Virus record (IMG/VR): IMGVR_UViG_3300028615_000012
Coordinates: 1-57,383 of that record
DNA from: a virus
Length of the DNA: 57,383 nucleotides
Direction: 5' to 3' (one strand)
A program made the position numbers and the translations under genes. How positions within the stretch are numbered: position 1 is the stretch's first letter; each line of letters begins with the position of its first letter. The notes beneath the pieces are model-generated. The model made no database searches and was not told the origin of the DNA. It saw only the letters and a program-made list of their open reading frames with translations. Positions 8,572-16,951 of this stretch are shown here, one piece after another.

Positions 8572-10209
8572 TTACGCTGCTGCTGCCTGAGCTCGGTTTT
8601 TCTCGGCGCTCGCGAATTCCCTCTCGGCGGTAGCCGCGTCTTTTGCGATGGCAGCCTGCTCCTCCATGGCCGCCTGCTCGGCGTTCGCGCGCAGGATTTC
8701 TTCCACCTGCTCCTCGGAACGCATGTGTCTGGCCTCCACGCCGATGCCCTCGAGGGCCGCCCGCAGCGCAGAGCTCGTGTCCCAGTTCGCCAGCGCGTTC
8801 GGATCGAGCTCGAGCGCGACCCGCGCGAGCTCGGAGCCCTCGAGGAACGTGCTCGCTTCCTTGCGCTCGATCGCGTCGTGAAGCGGCGAAATGAACTTGA
8901 ACCGGACGTCCCGGCCCGACAATTCGGCCGGCATGTCGGCCGGTGCGCCGAACGTACCGGCGCGCAACAGCGCATCGAAGGTGTCCTCGCACAGCTGGCC
9001 GTTGTACTCGTACTCCATCGGCTCAAAAAGAGGCAGCGCGGCGCGCACGTATTCCTCGACGCGCTGCCCAACCTCGAAAGCGGTCATATCGCCTTCGGGG
9101 GGAGGGAGAGTGAGTTTGTTGATGTAGAAGGCCTCGGCCAGCATTGCCATCTGGCCGTCGCGCGCCTCGTAACCCATCGGCAGTCCGCGCCGGTCCTGGG
9201 TGATCGGGCGCAGCACGTCGCCCTTGCGCTCGTCGTACTCGACGTCGGCCCATGTAATGCCGCCGGAGTACAGCTGAATGTCACCGCGGATAGCATCCTG
9301 GGTGGCGATCATTGGAGGACGCACGGACATCTCGCCGGCCTCGAGTAGCGTCAGGCTCATGGCCTGTAGCAGCCGTGCGTCCGGAAGGCCGGCTACTGCC
9401 GCGGGTGAATAGGCGTACTGCGAGCCGGAAACGGTCTGCCAGCGCGGCAACGTCGTGCCGTGACTCCACACACCGTACTCCTGAATGATGTGCGAGTTTT
9501 CGCAGTCCATGTAGACGATGATCCACGGGAAGTTCTCGCCCTCACCGTTCTGGCCCTTGTAAATGTCGGTCGACAGCACCATGCGCTTGCATTCGACCTT
9601 GCGCAGATCCTCTTTGCTGCGCTGGATCTCCGGCGACAACGCATCATTGCCAAAGCGTTCGCGCAGATCCTTGATGCGCGGTTTCCACTTGAAGTAGAAC
9701 TCGCCGATCTCGCCGTCGGCCTTCTCGGCCCACGCGCAATCGCGCAAATGCCATGAGCGATACAGGAGATGCGGGCTCGGTGTATCCCAGATGATCTCGC
9801 GCGTGATCACGCACTGGCCGAACGCCGCAAAATCCGCATCGCCCTCACTGGTTGCGCGGATCAGATGCGCCCGGCGGTCATACATCGCTTGGCGCATGCG
9901 CTTGGTTGCCCACTCGAGCCACATTTTGCCGGTTTTCGTGAGCTCGTCCTCGCCCTCGACCGAAATGTAGAACCATTCACGGGCCCGCGGCCGCAACATG
10001 GCGGCAAACGAATTGCTGAGATCGCGGTGCACCAGGACCGGATACGAAGAATACAGATGCTCGGCGAATTCCTCGCCGATGTAGCGTCGAATCGTGAAAT
10101 CCGCGCGCTGCGGATAGAAATTCTCGGCGATCTCCTGCCACAGCGTCGTGATGGCCTTGCGCTCGGAATAGAGCGTCGCGCCCCGCTCGACGAGATCCTT
10201 GGGTTTCAT
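8572..10209 (-). CDS. portal (head-to-tail connecting) protein
   Basis: 545 residues, the normal length for the PF12236 head-tail connector family. It opens with LVERGATLYSERKAITTLWQEIAENFYP, continues through RDLSNSFAAMLRPRAREWFY, and ends in an alanine/glutamate-rich helix (EEILRANAEQAAMEEQAAI) as in T7-type portals. It forms the dodecameric vertex through which DNA is packaged and ejected. Its ATG overlaps the stop of the preceding small gene (ATGA), placing it in the terminase-portal transcript. Confidence 0.92.
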   Translation of the reverse strand: MKPKDLVERGATLYSERKAITTLWQEIAENFYPQRADFTIRRYIGEEFAEHLYSSYPVLVHRDLSNSFAAMLRPRAREWFYISVEGEDELTKTGKMWLEWATKRMRQAMYDRRAHLIRATSEGDADFAAFGQCVITREIIWDTPSPHLLYRSWHLRDCAWAEKADGEIGEFYFKWKPRIKDLRERFGNDALSPEIQRSKEDLRKVECKRMVLSTDIYKGQNGEGENFPWIIVYMDCENSHIIQEYGVWSHGTTLPRWQTVSGSQYAYSPAAVAGLPDARLLQAMSLTLLEAGEMSVRPPMIATQDAIRGDIQLYSGGITWADVEYDERKGDVLRPITQDRRGLPMGYEARDGQMAMLAEAFYINKLTLPPPEGDMTAFEVGQRVEEYVRAALPLFEPMEYEYNGQLCEDTFDALLRAGTFGAPADMPAELSGRDVRFKFISPLHDAIERKEASTFLEGSELARVALELDPNALANWDTSSALRAALEGIGVEARHMRSEEQVEEILRANAEQAAMEEQAAIAKDAATAEREFASAEKNRAQAAAA

Positions 10210-10451
10210 CCGAGAGTGTCCGCGTCCTGCGTCATCACGTTACGGACGCGACTGCCGCGGCGCTTGGCCGCCTTGCGGCGCTCGTTGCGCGCAATGAGCT
10301 CGTCGTCGGGCATGTCGGCCGAGGCGTACATTTTATCGAGCACCCCCTGCCGCTTGGCCTGATCTTTCTGACGCTTCTCGTCGCGCGTCATGTAGCCCTT
10401 GCCCATCGAAGCATTAGCCAGTCGCTTCACCGTGTTCTTTAATCCAGACAT
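10206..10451 (-). CDS. small basic protein between terminase and portal
   Basis: 81 residues, rich in lysine and arginine (MTRDEKRQKDQAKRQGVLDKM, RNERRKAAKRRGSRVRN). It is coupled to both neighbours by TGATG and ATGA overlaps and has a GGAGG site inside the terminase 3' end. I do not recognise the family; a nucleic-acid or head-assembly cofactor would fit the charge and position. Confidence 0.7.
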   Translation of the reverse strand: MSGLKNTVKRLANASMGKGYMTRDEKRQKDQAKRQGVLDKMYASADMPDDELIARNERRKAAKRRGSRVRNVMTQDADTLG

Positions 10452-12079
10452 CAGTGCCTCCTCCTTGGGCCCATGTTGACCGACGGCCGTCGCTTGCCGC
10501 CGAAATTACCACTTCGCTGATCTTCCCGCCACTGTCCAAGATGCGTGATCGACTTGGCGCCGGCCGACCAGCACATGACGATCGCGTCGCCTTTGTCCGG
10601 AGAGCGGCCCAGTTCCTTGACCAGATCCTTTTTCGGCGTGACCTTGATTCCCTGCGGCGTCAGTTCCCACTTGAGCGCGGTGAGATCGGAAACGAGCTCC
10701 TGATCGTCCGGCAGCGCAATCGGCGACCCGCCATCCTGCTCCGGATCGAGCGCCTCCATGAACTTCCAGTAGACCTCGGCGCGCTTGTTGAAAAACTTGA
10801 GATGCTTCGATTTCGTGCGGCCGACACTCGAATCCATGCCGACATGCCGCACACACTGGATCCCGTTTTCATCAAGATGCGCGAACGCCTCCGCACCGTT
10901 CATCTCGCCGCAGTCGATGACCGGCGTGGCGTTGTCGCGGCGCGTTCTGAGTACCAGCGCGGCCACGTCGCGGCCATGCGGCGTCTCGTGGCCCGGCTTG
11001 ACGATCATCTCGGTGAAAAAGCCGTCGTAACGCGGCGCCAGCACCGTTTTGTCCTTCGACCGGGCGCAGTCGACGCCGATCGCGCACATCGGCACCCCCG
11101 AAGGCGGTTTACCGCCGGCATCCAGCCATCTATTCTGCGCCGCATGGATCCACGCCGTCGGAATGACCTGATCCGCGTCGTCTTTGCGCGCGGCCATGAA
11201 ATTGCCGTCCCGAAACGCGCTTCTGAGCGGCTCGGGCATGGCGTCCAGCTGCGCGCGGTAATTCGTGTTTGCCAGGAACGGATTATCGGAGAGATGACTG
11301 GGTATGAACGTGCGCGAGAGCGGTATCAGGTATTCGGGCTCGCCTGTGTCCGGATTGATTTTGCCGGAGGGCACCTTCGCGTCAGGGCCGTCGACCCACT
11401 GATCAAATGAATCGCCGTTTTCGTTGACACTCGTCACGCACCAGCGAATTTCGCCGTACTCGGCCGGGTCCGGATAGCGCGGATCCAGCCACGGCGCAAA
11501 CATCTCGATGATCCACAGGCCAACACTCGAAATCGGCGGGTTCGTGGCCATCACGACACGGCATCGCTGCTCGGGATTCACCGAACGGTTCCAGCCCATC
11601 AGATACCGCACCTGCCGTTCCTTGTTCTGAACCGCCTCGTCGAAACCCACCAGATCGTGCGGCTGGCCCTGCCAGTGCTCCTCGGCACCGTCCTCGGCCA
11701 GACCACCAAAATCAATAATCTTGTCGTTGACGGTTTTCAGCCGCGGCGGCACCTGCCCCGAAAACCCCTTGTCCGTGCCGTTCAGCTGCTTCGCGCGGTC
11801 GGTGATCGCGCGCATATCGGTGTAGTGCTTGCGAATGATCAGGCTGCGCTCGTGATACTCAAAAGCCAGCCCCAACAACAAATCCGTCTTGCCGCCGCCG
11901 GCCTCACCGCCGTACAGCAAAATATCCGCCTCGGAATGCGTCGCCTCCCACTGAGGCCCAGGACTGGGCACCCAGATCCGCCCCGAACTCCGCTCATCAA
12001 TAATCGCATCGAGCTCGGCGCGCTGCTCCTCCGGCAACGAGCGATATTTACCCAGTAACTCCTCAATCGCCGCCGACAC
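10451..12079 (-). CDS. terL: terminase large subunit (packaging ATPase/nuclease)
   Basis: 542 residues. The N-terminal ATPase has a Walker A at about residues 57-65 (GGEAGGGKT) and Walker B DLVGFDE at 142-148, with the catalytic Glu following the Asp. The C-terminal RNase H-like nuclease shows GVDCARSKDKTV near residue 340 and IDCGEMNGAEAF downstream, as expected for metal-binding acidic residues. It drives DNA into the procapsid through the portal and cuts concatemers. Translation appears to start at GTG 12079, overlapping the previous gene by 17 nt. Confidence 0.95.
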   Translation of the reverse strand: MSAAIEELLGKYRSLPEEQRAELDAIIDERSSGRIWVPSPGPQWEATHSEADILLYGGEAGGGKTDLLLGLAFEYHERSLIIRKHYTDMRAITDRAKQLNGTDKGFSGQVPPRLKTVNDKIIDFGGLAEDGAEEHWQGQPHDLVGFDEAVQNKERQVRYLMGWNRSVNPEQRCRVVMATNPPISSVGLWIIEMFAPWLDPRYPDPAEYGEIRWCVTSVNENGDSFDQWVDGPDAKVPSGKINPDTGEPEYLIPLSRTFIPSHLSDNPFLANTNYRAQLDAMPEPLRSAFRDGNFMAARKDDADQVIPTAWIHAAQNRWLDAGGKPPSGVPMCAIGVDCARSKDKTVLAPRYDGFFTEMIVKPGHETPHGRDVAALVLRTRRDNATPVIDCGEMNGAEAFAHLDENGIQCVRHVGMDSSVGRTKSKHLKFFNKRAEVYWKFMEALDPEQDGGSPIALPDDQELVSDLTALKWELTPQGIKVTPKKDLVKELGRSPDKGDAIVMCWSAGAKSITHLGQWREDQRSGNFGGKRRPSVNMGPRRRH

Positions 12080-12359
12080 GACTCTCGTCCCACATCGCGT
12101 ACCGATACCAGTAATTCATCGTCTCAATCGGCTGCGCGTTCAATTCCGAAACCACCAGATCGCCGATTGCCCGCGACACGATCAGCAACCGCCGGCACCG
12201 CTCCATATCGCCCACCGGAAGCGGCAACATGAACCGCGGATTGTCGATCTGAATAACATCCCGGCCAGCGCGCGCCGGATCAACAAAAAGGAGCCCGAAC
12301 CCATCGGGAACGGGCACATTCCTGAGTTCCTCGAGAAAATCGACAACCGTGCCAGTCAT
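12063..12359 (-). CDS. unknown protein of terminase operon
   Basis: 98 residues with a compact mixed alpha/beta pattern (DGFGLLFVDPARAGRDVIQI, RCRRLLIVSRAIGDLVVSEL). It is coupled to the upstream gene by an ATGA overlap and to terL by a 17-nt overlap. No family recognised. Confidence 0.7.
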   Translation of the reverse strand: MTGTVVDFLEELRNVPVPDGFGLLFVDPARAGRDVIQIDNPRFMLPLPVGDMERCRRLLIVSRAIGDLVVSELNAQPIETMNYWYRYAMWDESRVGGD

Positions 12360-12628
12360 TCCGCGTCCGGCGCTGGCTCCGGCTTCGACTCGGCCGCAAT
12401 ACGCTCCTGCGCCTCGCGCTTCGTCTCCGTGATCTTCGTGTTCTGACGCACATTCCCGAACGTGAAATCGTCCTTGGCCTGCGCCTTGCGCCGATAATTC
12501 GCGCTCATGTTCTTCTTGATCTCGGCCTTGCGCGCCTCCTCCGATACCGGCTCCTCGGCCGCTACCTCACCCGGCTCGCTCACGGGCTGCTCGTCGACGC
12601 TCTCGCTCACGTTTGTTTCGTCGGACAT
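12356..12628 (-). CDS. acidic protein of terminase operon
   Basis: 90 residues. The N-terminal half is highly acidic (SESVDEQPVSEPGEVAAEE), followed by a basic helix (KAEIKKNMSANYRRKAQAK) and another charged tail. The start at 12628 has GAGGAGG upstream and lies inside the preceding small gene, a 61-nt overlap. Likely intrinsically disordered; function unknown. Confidence 0.65.
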   Translation of the reverse strand: MSDETNVSESVDEQPVSEPGEVAAEEPVSEEARKAEIKKNMSANYRRKAQAKDDFTFGNVRQNTKITETKREAQERIAAESKPEPAPDAE

Positions 12629-12767
12629 CCTCTTTCCCCTCCTCGATCACACGATCGAAATTTCGCCAAAATCGCGCCACAGCCGGCCCATCCGGTCGCT
12701 GACGCACATACCCATCGGGCCTGCGTAGTCTACGCCGACCCTTCCGATTGTTCACGCGCTTACTCAT
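12567..12767 (-). CDS. small arginine-rich protein
   Basis: 66 residues, very arginine rich at both ends (NNRKGRRRLRRPDG, RRNKRERERRRAARERAG). ATG 12767 is chosen for the AGGAGG site upstream; the open frame extends further but lacks a better start. It is the first gene after the intergenic region holding the palindromic operator-like site. Nucleic-acid binding is plausible from charge only. Confidence 0.6.
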   Translation of the reverse strand: MSKRVNNRKGRRRLRRPDGYVRQRPDGPAVARFWRNFDRVIEEGKEDVRRNKRERERRRAARERAG

Positions 12768-12823
12768 TTTCAGCCTCCTGTCGGGCAAAAGGCCACCGCC
12801 GCCACTCCTGGGCGCGGGGGCAA

Positions 12824-12840
12824 ACCGGAAATTTTCCGGT
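12824..12840. promoter_or_regulatory. 17-bp palindrome, copy 1 (operator-like)
   Basis: ACCGGAAATTTTCCGGT: perfect 8-bp arms around one central base. It lies 57 bases upstream of the small gene starting at 12767. The same 17 bases occur at 26617-26633 and 51051-51067. Confidence 0.6.
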
Positions 12841-12875
12841 AGTTGCATGTGAAATAAAAAATGCGGGCGGTTTCA

Positions 12876-12905
12876 GAAAAAAATATGCGTGAGGGTGCTC
12901 CACCC
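12876..12905 (-). terminator. possible weak terminator after small terminase gene
   Basis: A 5-bp GC stem (12893-12897 with 12901-12905, 3-nt loop) is followed on the leftward strand by a T-rich run (complement of 12876-12883) about 9 bases away. The stem is short and the T-run displaced, so this is tentative. Confidence 0.35.
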
Positions 12906-12956
12906 CCACTATTAATCTGCGGAGCGGGCTCCCCCCCGTGGTAATCGGGACCCCTA

Positions 12957-13601
12957 TCACAATTCGTCAGGCGTGGCCGGGTCATCAGGCGGGCTTGCCG
13001 GAGTGTGATCGCCCTCACGAGGGCCAGCGCCGGCGGGCTGGTCTGGCGAGGCTGGCTCGGCCGTGCCTTCGAGCAGCGCACCCGCCCGGCTATCGTCGAG
13101 CATGAACGAGGCCAGCCGACGCATGCGCTCCCGGTCATCGAGGGTGACGGCCTGCGTCACCGTGCCGCTGTGCTCGTGCTGCACCCGGTCGCCGTAGACA
13201 CGGGGCGCCAGCTTGGCCAACAGGAACTTGCGCGTGTCCACCTGCAGGCGGGCCCGGCCGACGCTGGCGTGGTTGGCCGTGCCATCGGGCAGCACGTCGA
13301 GCGTGTCATCATCGGCGATCGCCAGCATGTCGTCGCTCATGGCTTCCATCCCGATAGCCCGCGCGCGCATGTACTGGTCGTCGAAGGCGGGATTCCGCAT
13401 GCGCCACCGGTGCACCGTTTGCCGTGTCGGCAGTCCGCGCGTCCGGCAGATGGCTGTGAGCGTCTCGCCGTCCGCCAGCCGTGCGCAGATGTAGTCGGCG
13501 ATCGCCGGGCTGTATTCTGATGGCCTTCCTGTACCCGGTACAGCTGAGGGGGTAGCAGTCTGCAGGGCTTGATGTGTCTGGCTCTCCGCGGGGTCGCTCA
13601 T
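12957..13601 (-). CDS. terS: terminase small subunit
   Basis: 214 residues. GRPSEYSPAIADYICARLADGETLTAICR followed by LPTRQTVHRWRMRNPAFDDQY is the helix-turn-helix DNA-recognition region of a well-known small-terminase family; RSRL-like RARLQVDTRKFLLAKLAPRVYGD completes the signature. The C-terminal 35 residues are proline/acid rich. It recognises packaging DNA and feeds it to TerL. It is the first gene of the leftward late region and is divergent from the early operon. Confidence 0.9.
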   Translation of the reverse strand: MSDPAESQTHQALQTATPSAVPGTGRPSEYSPAIADYICARLADGETLTAICRTRGLPTRQTVHRWRMRNPAFDDQYMRARAIGMEAMSDDMLAIADDDTLDVLPDGTANHASVGRARLQVDTRKFLLAKLAPRVYGDRVQHEHSGTVTQAVTLDDRERMRRLASFMLDDSRAGALLEGTAEPASPDQPAGAGPREGDHTPASPPDDPATPDEL

Positions 13602-13631
13602 TGTCTGGATCTCCGGCCGTCGACGCTTCGG

Positions 13632-13660
13632 ATTCTACCTATGCAATTGGGTATTGACAC
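13632..13660 (-). promoter_or_regulatory. leftward promoter candidate for terS
   Basis: On the leftward strand GTGTCA (13660-13655) and TAGAAT (13637-13632) are separated by 17 bases. Its -35 hexamer overlaps that of the rightward promoter. The -10 matches consensus at 5 of 6 positions and the -35 at 4 of 6. Confidence 0.5.
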
Positions 13661-13682
13661 CCGCGGGCCAATGGCCCATACT
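13654..13682 (+). promoter_or_regulatory. rightward sigma70-type early promoter
   Basis: TTGACA (13654-13659) and CATACT (13677-13682) with a 17-base spacer, about 70 bases upstream of the first gene of the rightward operon. The -35 is a perfect consensus, so host sigma70 recognition is expected. Confidence 0.75.
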
Positions 13683-13738
13683 CTAGGGTGCAGCATGGCA
13701 TATGGCCAGCTGCCGGGGCCGCAGACCCCGACAACCCG

Positions 13739-13756
13739 ACCCGAGGAGGTAACGAA
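13739..13756 (+). promoter_or_regulatory. RBS cassette copy 1
   Basis: ACCCGAGGAGGTAACGAA directly before ATG 13757. It fixes this start rather than the upstream in-frame ATG at 13688. Confidence 0.85.
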
Positions 13757-14170
13757 ATGACGAACCGCACCCCATGGACACCGGCCGAGAATGTCGCGCT
13801 GTGTCGTCTGTACTTCACCATGCTGGACGCAGCCCTCGACGGCCGCGACTACAACAAGGCGGCGTTGATCCGCAGCGCACAGGGCGCCGGCGACCAGTGG
13901 CAGAACGACAGCCACGACGCCGACGGTAACGCCGTGCTCCGCAACCGCAGCCGCGGCAGCATAGAGGCCAAGCTGATGAACGCCAGCGCAGCGCACCGTG
14001 ACCTAGTGCCGGGAGCCGAGACAATGGACGGCCACGGCTACCGGGCGCTGGCCAACTACCAAGCCGCGCTCAAGGAAGCGATGGCGGATGCACTCGCAGC
14101 CCGCGGCCACCGCTCGCAGGAATTGACAGCGCACTACGTTAAGCAGCGTGTCGTAGGGCAGCGCCCATGA
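13757..14170 (+). CDS. SANT/Myb-like early protein
   Basis: 137 residues. TPWTPAENVALCRLYFTMLD...YNKAALIR, RSRGSIEAKLMNASAAH and GYRALANYQAALKEAM match a module I associate with the N-termini of some bacterial restriction or DNA-interacting proteins, in which a W..EN..I..YF.ML helix resembles a SANT/Myb-like fold. Here it stands alone. It is the first gene of the rightward operon and overlaps the methyltransferase-like gene by four bases (ATGA), so the two products may act together. The family link is from memory and needs a profile search. Confidence 0.65.
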   Translation: MTNRTPWTPAENVALCRLYFTMLDAALDGRDYNKAALIRSAQGAGDQWQNDSHDADGNAVLRNRSRGSIEAKLMNASAAHRDLVPGAETMDGHGYRALANYQAALKEAMADALAARGHRSQELTAHYVKQRVVGQRP

Positions 14171-15135
14171 TCGCCCGAGCCTACCGGCTGGACGTCACCC
14201 GACTGGCCGCGGACTATTCCGCGGCCGTTCGGGCGGCGCTCACCGACAACCAGCTGGCCAAGGTGCAGCGCGGCGACGCCGTCGCTGACGACTACACCGA
14301 CGCCGGCGAGATCCTCAACGAGTGCATCGCCGCGGCCGTGCCCGGCTGCACTATCGCCGACTACCAGCAGGAGGCCATCGAGGCGCAGCAGCGCGCGGTG
14401 GAGGCTGGCTATCGGCTGTCCCGCATTCTCGTCGCCTGCGAATTCTCAGGAACCGTGCGCGACGCTTTCGCAGCCTGCGGCCATGCCGCCGAGTCCTGCG
14501 ACATACTCCCGAGCGAATCGCCGGGAGGCATTCACCACCAGCGCGACGTCCGAGAGATCCTCGGCGACGGCTACCACCTGATGATCGCCCACCCGCCGTG
14601 CACGTATCTGGCCAGCAGCCAGCTGTGGCGGTGCAAACCACAACACGACGTCCGCGCCAAGACTGGGCACCCCGACGGCTGGCGCGAGGCGCAGCGTCAG
14701 GAAGCGTTACAGTTCGTGCGGGATCTCGCCGCGGCGCCGATCGAGCGCGCCTGCATCGAGAATCCCAAGGGCTGCATCGGCACCGAGGGCGCCGCGCCGG
14801 GCTTCACCCCGACAATGGTGCAGCCCTACGAATTCGGCCACGACGTCAGCAAGCAGACCTACCTATGGTTGCGCGAGCTCCCCGAGCTCAAACGCGACCC
14901 GGCCGACTATGTCGAGCCCCGCGTGATCGAGTACAAGGGCAAGCCGGCGAAACGGTGGGCCAACCAGTCGCCATGCGGCGCCGATCGCACCGGGCCGAGC
15001 GCCGACCGCGGCCACAAGCGCAGCCGGTTTTTCGCCGGCATCGCCCGCGCCATGGCCGAGCAATGGGGCGGGCTGGCCACACGGGCCCGCGCCACCGTGA
15101 CGCCGATCACGGCGCAGATGGAGCTCGGACTGTGA
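14167..15135 (+). CDS. DNA cytosine methyltransferase-like protein
   Basis: 322 residues. After a helical N-terminus of about 85 residues comes a SAM-dependent methyltransferase-like domain: ILVACEFSGTVRDAF (88-101, motif I region), CDILPSE (111-117), AHPPCTYLASS (141-151, the PPC catalytic loop with Cys145) and CIENPKG (196-202, ENV/ENP motif). It ends with VQPYEFGH, KQTYLWL and a GIARAMAEQWG helix, as in a phage family often labelled DNA cytosine methylase. A normal target-recognition domain is not evident, so activity and target are uncertain. It is coupled to the two PP-loop genes downstream. Confidence 0.75.
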   Translation: MIARAYRLDVTRLAADYSAAVRAALTDNQLAKVQRGDAVADDYTDAGEILNECIAAAVPGCTIADYQQEAIEAQQRAVEAGYRLSRILVACEFSGTVRDAFAACGHAAESCDILPSESPGGIHHQRDVREILGDGYHLMIAHPPCTYLASSQLWRCKPQHDVRAKTGHPDGWREAQRQEALQFVRDLAAAPIERACIENPKGCIGTEGAAPGFTPTMVQPYEFGHDVSKQTYLWLRELPELKRDPADYVEPRVIEYKGKPAKRWANQSPCGADRTGPSADRGHKRSRFFAGIARAMAEQWGGLATRARATVTPITAQMELGL

Positions 15136-15917
15136 CCCCGCGCGACATGATCGAGGCCGGCGCGCTGGTTTTCGCGTCGCACTCCGGCGGCAAGGATTCG
15201 CAGGCGATGCTCGCCGAGCTCCGGACCCAGGTTCCCGCCGAACAGCTGGTGATCGTACACGCCAATCTTGGCGAGGTAGAGTGGCCCGGAGTCATAGACC
15301 ACATCCGCGCCAACATTGACGGCGACCAGCTGCACATAGTCCGCGCCGGGAAAACCCTGCTCGAAATGGTCGAGCGCCGCCACGAGTCACGGCCGGACGT
15401 CCCGCCGTGGCCGAGCGCGAAGCACCGCCAGTGCACGAGCGACCTCAAGCGCGGGCCGATCTACAAGTTTATCCGCCAGACCATGAAGGCGCGCGGCGCG
15501 ACGCTGGCTATCAACGCCATGGGCCTACGCGCCGAAGAATCGAGCGCCCGCGCCAAAAAGCAGCCGTGGACCCACAATGCGGCCCTGAGCAAGGCCGGCC
15601 GCACGGTTTACGACTGGCTCCCTATTCACGACTGGCCGACGGCGCGCGTTTTCGAGCGGATCGCCGAGGCTGGCCAGCAACCATTCCACGCATACGAGAG
15701 CGGAAACGAGCGCCTTTCCTGCATGTTCTGCATTCTCGGATGCACCGGCGACCTCCGCAACGCCGCCAGACACGCGCCGGAGCTCGCCCGCAAATACATC
15801 GAGCTCGAACGCCGCACCGGCTATTCGATGTTCCCTAATGCCACGCTCGCCGATCGTCTCGGCTGGAACCAGCCCGAGCCGGCCGCCGAGCCCGACCAAT
15901 TGGAGCTCGCCCTATGA
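15132..15917 (+). CDS. PP-loop ATPase / PAPS reductase-like protein 1
   Basis: 261 residues from GTG 15132, which overlaps the previous stop (GTGA); a longer frame extends upstream but only shadows the previous gene. The PP-loop SGGKDS is at 18-23, followed by a conserved CTSDLKRGPI and GLRAEES region, as in the PAPS-reductase/ATP-pyrophosphatase superfamily. CMFCILGC near residue 200 suggests a metal or thiol centre. Such enzymes adenylate or transfer sulfur; phage copies, like DndC of phosphorothioation systems, are candidates for nucleic-acid modification. The substrate cannot be told from sequence. Confidence 0.85.
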   Translation: MTPRDMIEAGALVFASHSGGKDSQAMLAELRTQVPAEQLVIVHANLGEVEWPGVIDHIRANIDGDQLHIVRAGKTLLEMVERRHESRPDVPPWPSAKHRQCTSDLKRGPIYKFIRQTMKARGATLAINAMGLRAEESSARAKKQPWTHNAALSKAGRTVYDWLPIHDWPTARVFERIAEAGQQPFHAYESGNERLSCMFCILGCTGDLRNAARHAPELARKYIELERRTGYSMFPNATLADRLGWNQPEPAAEPDQLELAL

Positions 15918-16933
15918 GCACAGCCCAGTTTGATCTATTCCGCGAGGCAGAGCCCGCGACCCAGGATGGCAGCCTGCAGCTGCCCGACGCGCCGCTGATT
16001 GTATGCTACGGCGGCGGCGTCGACTCGACGGCCATGCTTATACGCATGGTGCGCGAGGGCATACGGCCGGACGTGATCACGACGGCCGACACCGGCGGCG
16101 AAAAGCCGGAAACCTACGCCTACATCGAGCGGTTTTCGCGCTGGCTGGTTTCGCAGGGATTCCCCGCGGTGCAGCTGGTGAAGTACCAGACCAGCCGCGC
16201 GCCTTATAGCGACCTTGAAGGCAACAACACGGCAAACGAGACGTTGCCATCGCTGGCGTTCGGGATGAAAAGCTGCAGCATTAAGTGGAAGGCGCAGCCG
16301 CAGGATTACTACATCAAGGGCTGTAAGGGCGGCCCCAACCAGTGCGACCCGCACCCGGTATGGCTGGAAGCGCAGCGCCGCGGCGTGAAGCCTTGCAAGT
16401 TAATCGGCTATGACGCCGGCCCGGCGGATCTCCGGCGCGCTGGCCGCCTGAAAACGTCAGACGCCAGCTTTCAGTATGCCTACCCGTTGCAGCAATGGGG
16501 TATGGATCGCGGCGACTGCATCGCCCTAATACTCGACGAGGGTTTGCCCGTGCCGATTAAAAGCGCCTGCTGGTTCTGCCCGGCTTCGCAAAAGTGGGAA
16601 CTCTACTGGCTGGCCGGCAAACACCCGCGCCTATTCGAGCGCGCCCTACAGATGGAGCACCGCGCCATGGTGGGCCGGCATAGCCGCTGGCCATGGCGGG
16701 ATTGCGACTACGGCCCGGACTGGGAGCGCCTCATTCACGAGCCGGCCGACCAATGGCCGCAGGTAGATATTACCGTCGGCCTCGGACGCTCGTTCGCTTG
16801 GAATCACTGGGCCCGGCAAAACGGCGTAACCGACAGCGCCGGCCGCGTGATCCTGGACCCGCAGGAATGCCTACGGCGGGCCAATGAATTGAAAGCGCAA
16901 GGCGGCAATGCGGCCGACTTGCGGACATGCTAG
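15914..16933 (+). CDS. PP-loop ATPase / PAPS reductase-like protein 2
   Basis: 339 residues starting with ATGA overlap. The PP-loop GGGVDST is at 33-39 and ADTGGEKPETYAYI follows, as in phage-encoded PAPS-reductase-like proteins. It has several cysteines likely to bind metal (SCSIKW, CKGGPNQCDP, ACWFCPASQKWELYWL). It differs clearly from the preceding PP-loop protein, so the pair is not a recent duplication. Being adjacent and translationally coupled, they may form one pathway with the methyltransferase-like protein. Confidence 0.85.
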   Translation: MSTAQFDLFREAEPATQDGSLQLPDAPLIVCYGGGVDSTAMLIRMVREGIRPDVITTADTGGEKPETYAYIERFSRWLVSQGFPAVQLVKYQTSRAPYSDLEGNNTANETLPSLAFGMKSCSIKWKAQPQDYYIKGCKGGPNQCDPHPVWLEAQRRGVKPCKLIGYDAGPADLRRAGRLKTSDASFQYAYPLQQWGMDRGDCIALILDEGLPVPIKSACWFCPASQKWELYWLAGKHPRLFERALQMEHRAMVGRHSRWPWRDCDYGPDWERLIHEPADQWPQVDITVGLGRSFAWNHWARQNGVTDSAGRVILDPQECLRRANELKAQGGNAADLRTC

Positions 16934-16951
16934 ACCCGAGGAGGTAGGACA
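16934..16951 (+). promoter_or_regulatory. RBS cassette copy 2
   Basis: ACCCGAGGAGGTAGGACA directly before ATG 16952, immediately after the stop of the second PP-loop gene. Confidence 0.85.

Noticed and set aside
14322-15131. N-terminal extension of PP-loop protein 1
   Set aside because: The extra 270 residues lie in the wrong frame of the methyltransferase-like gene and have arginine/proline shadow composition; GTG 15132 with a GTGA overlap is the natural start.
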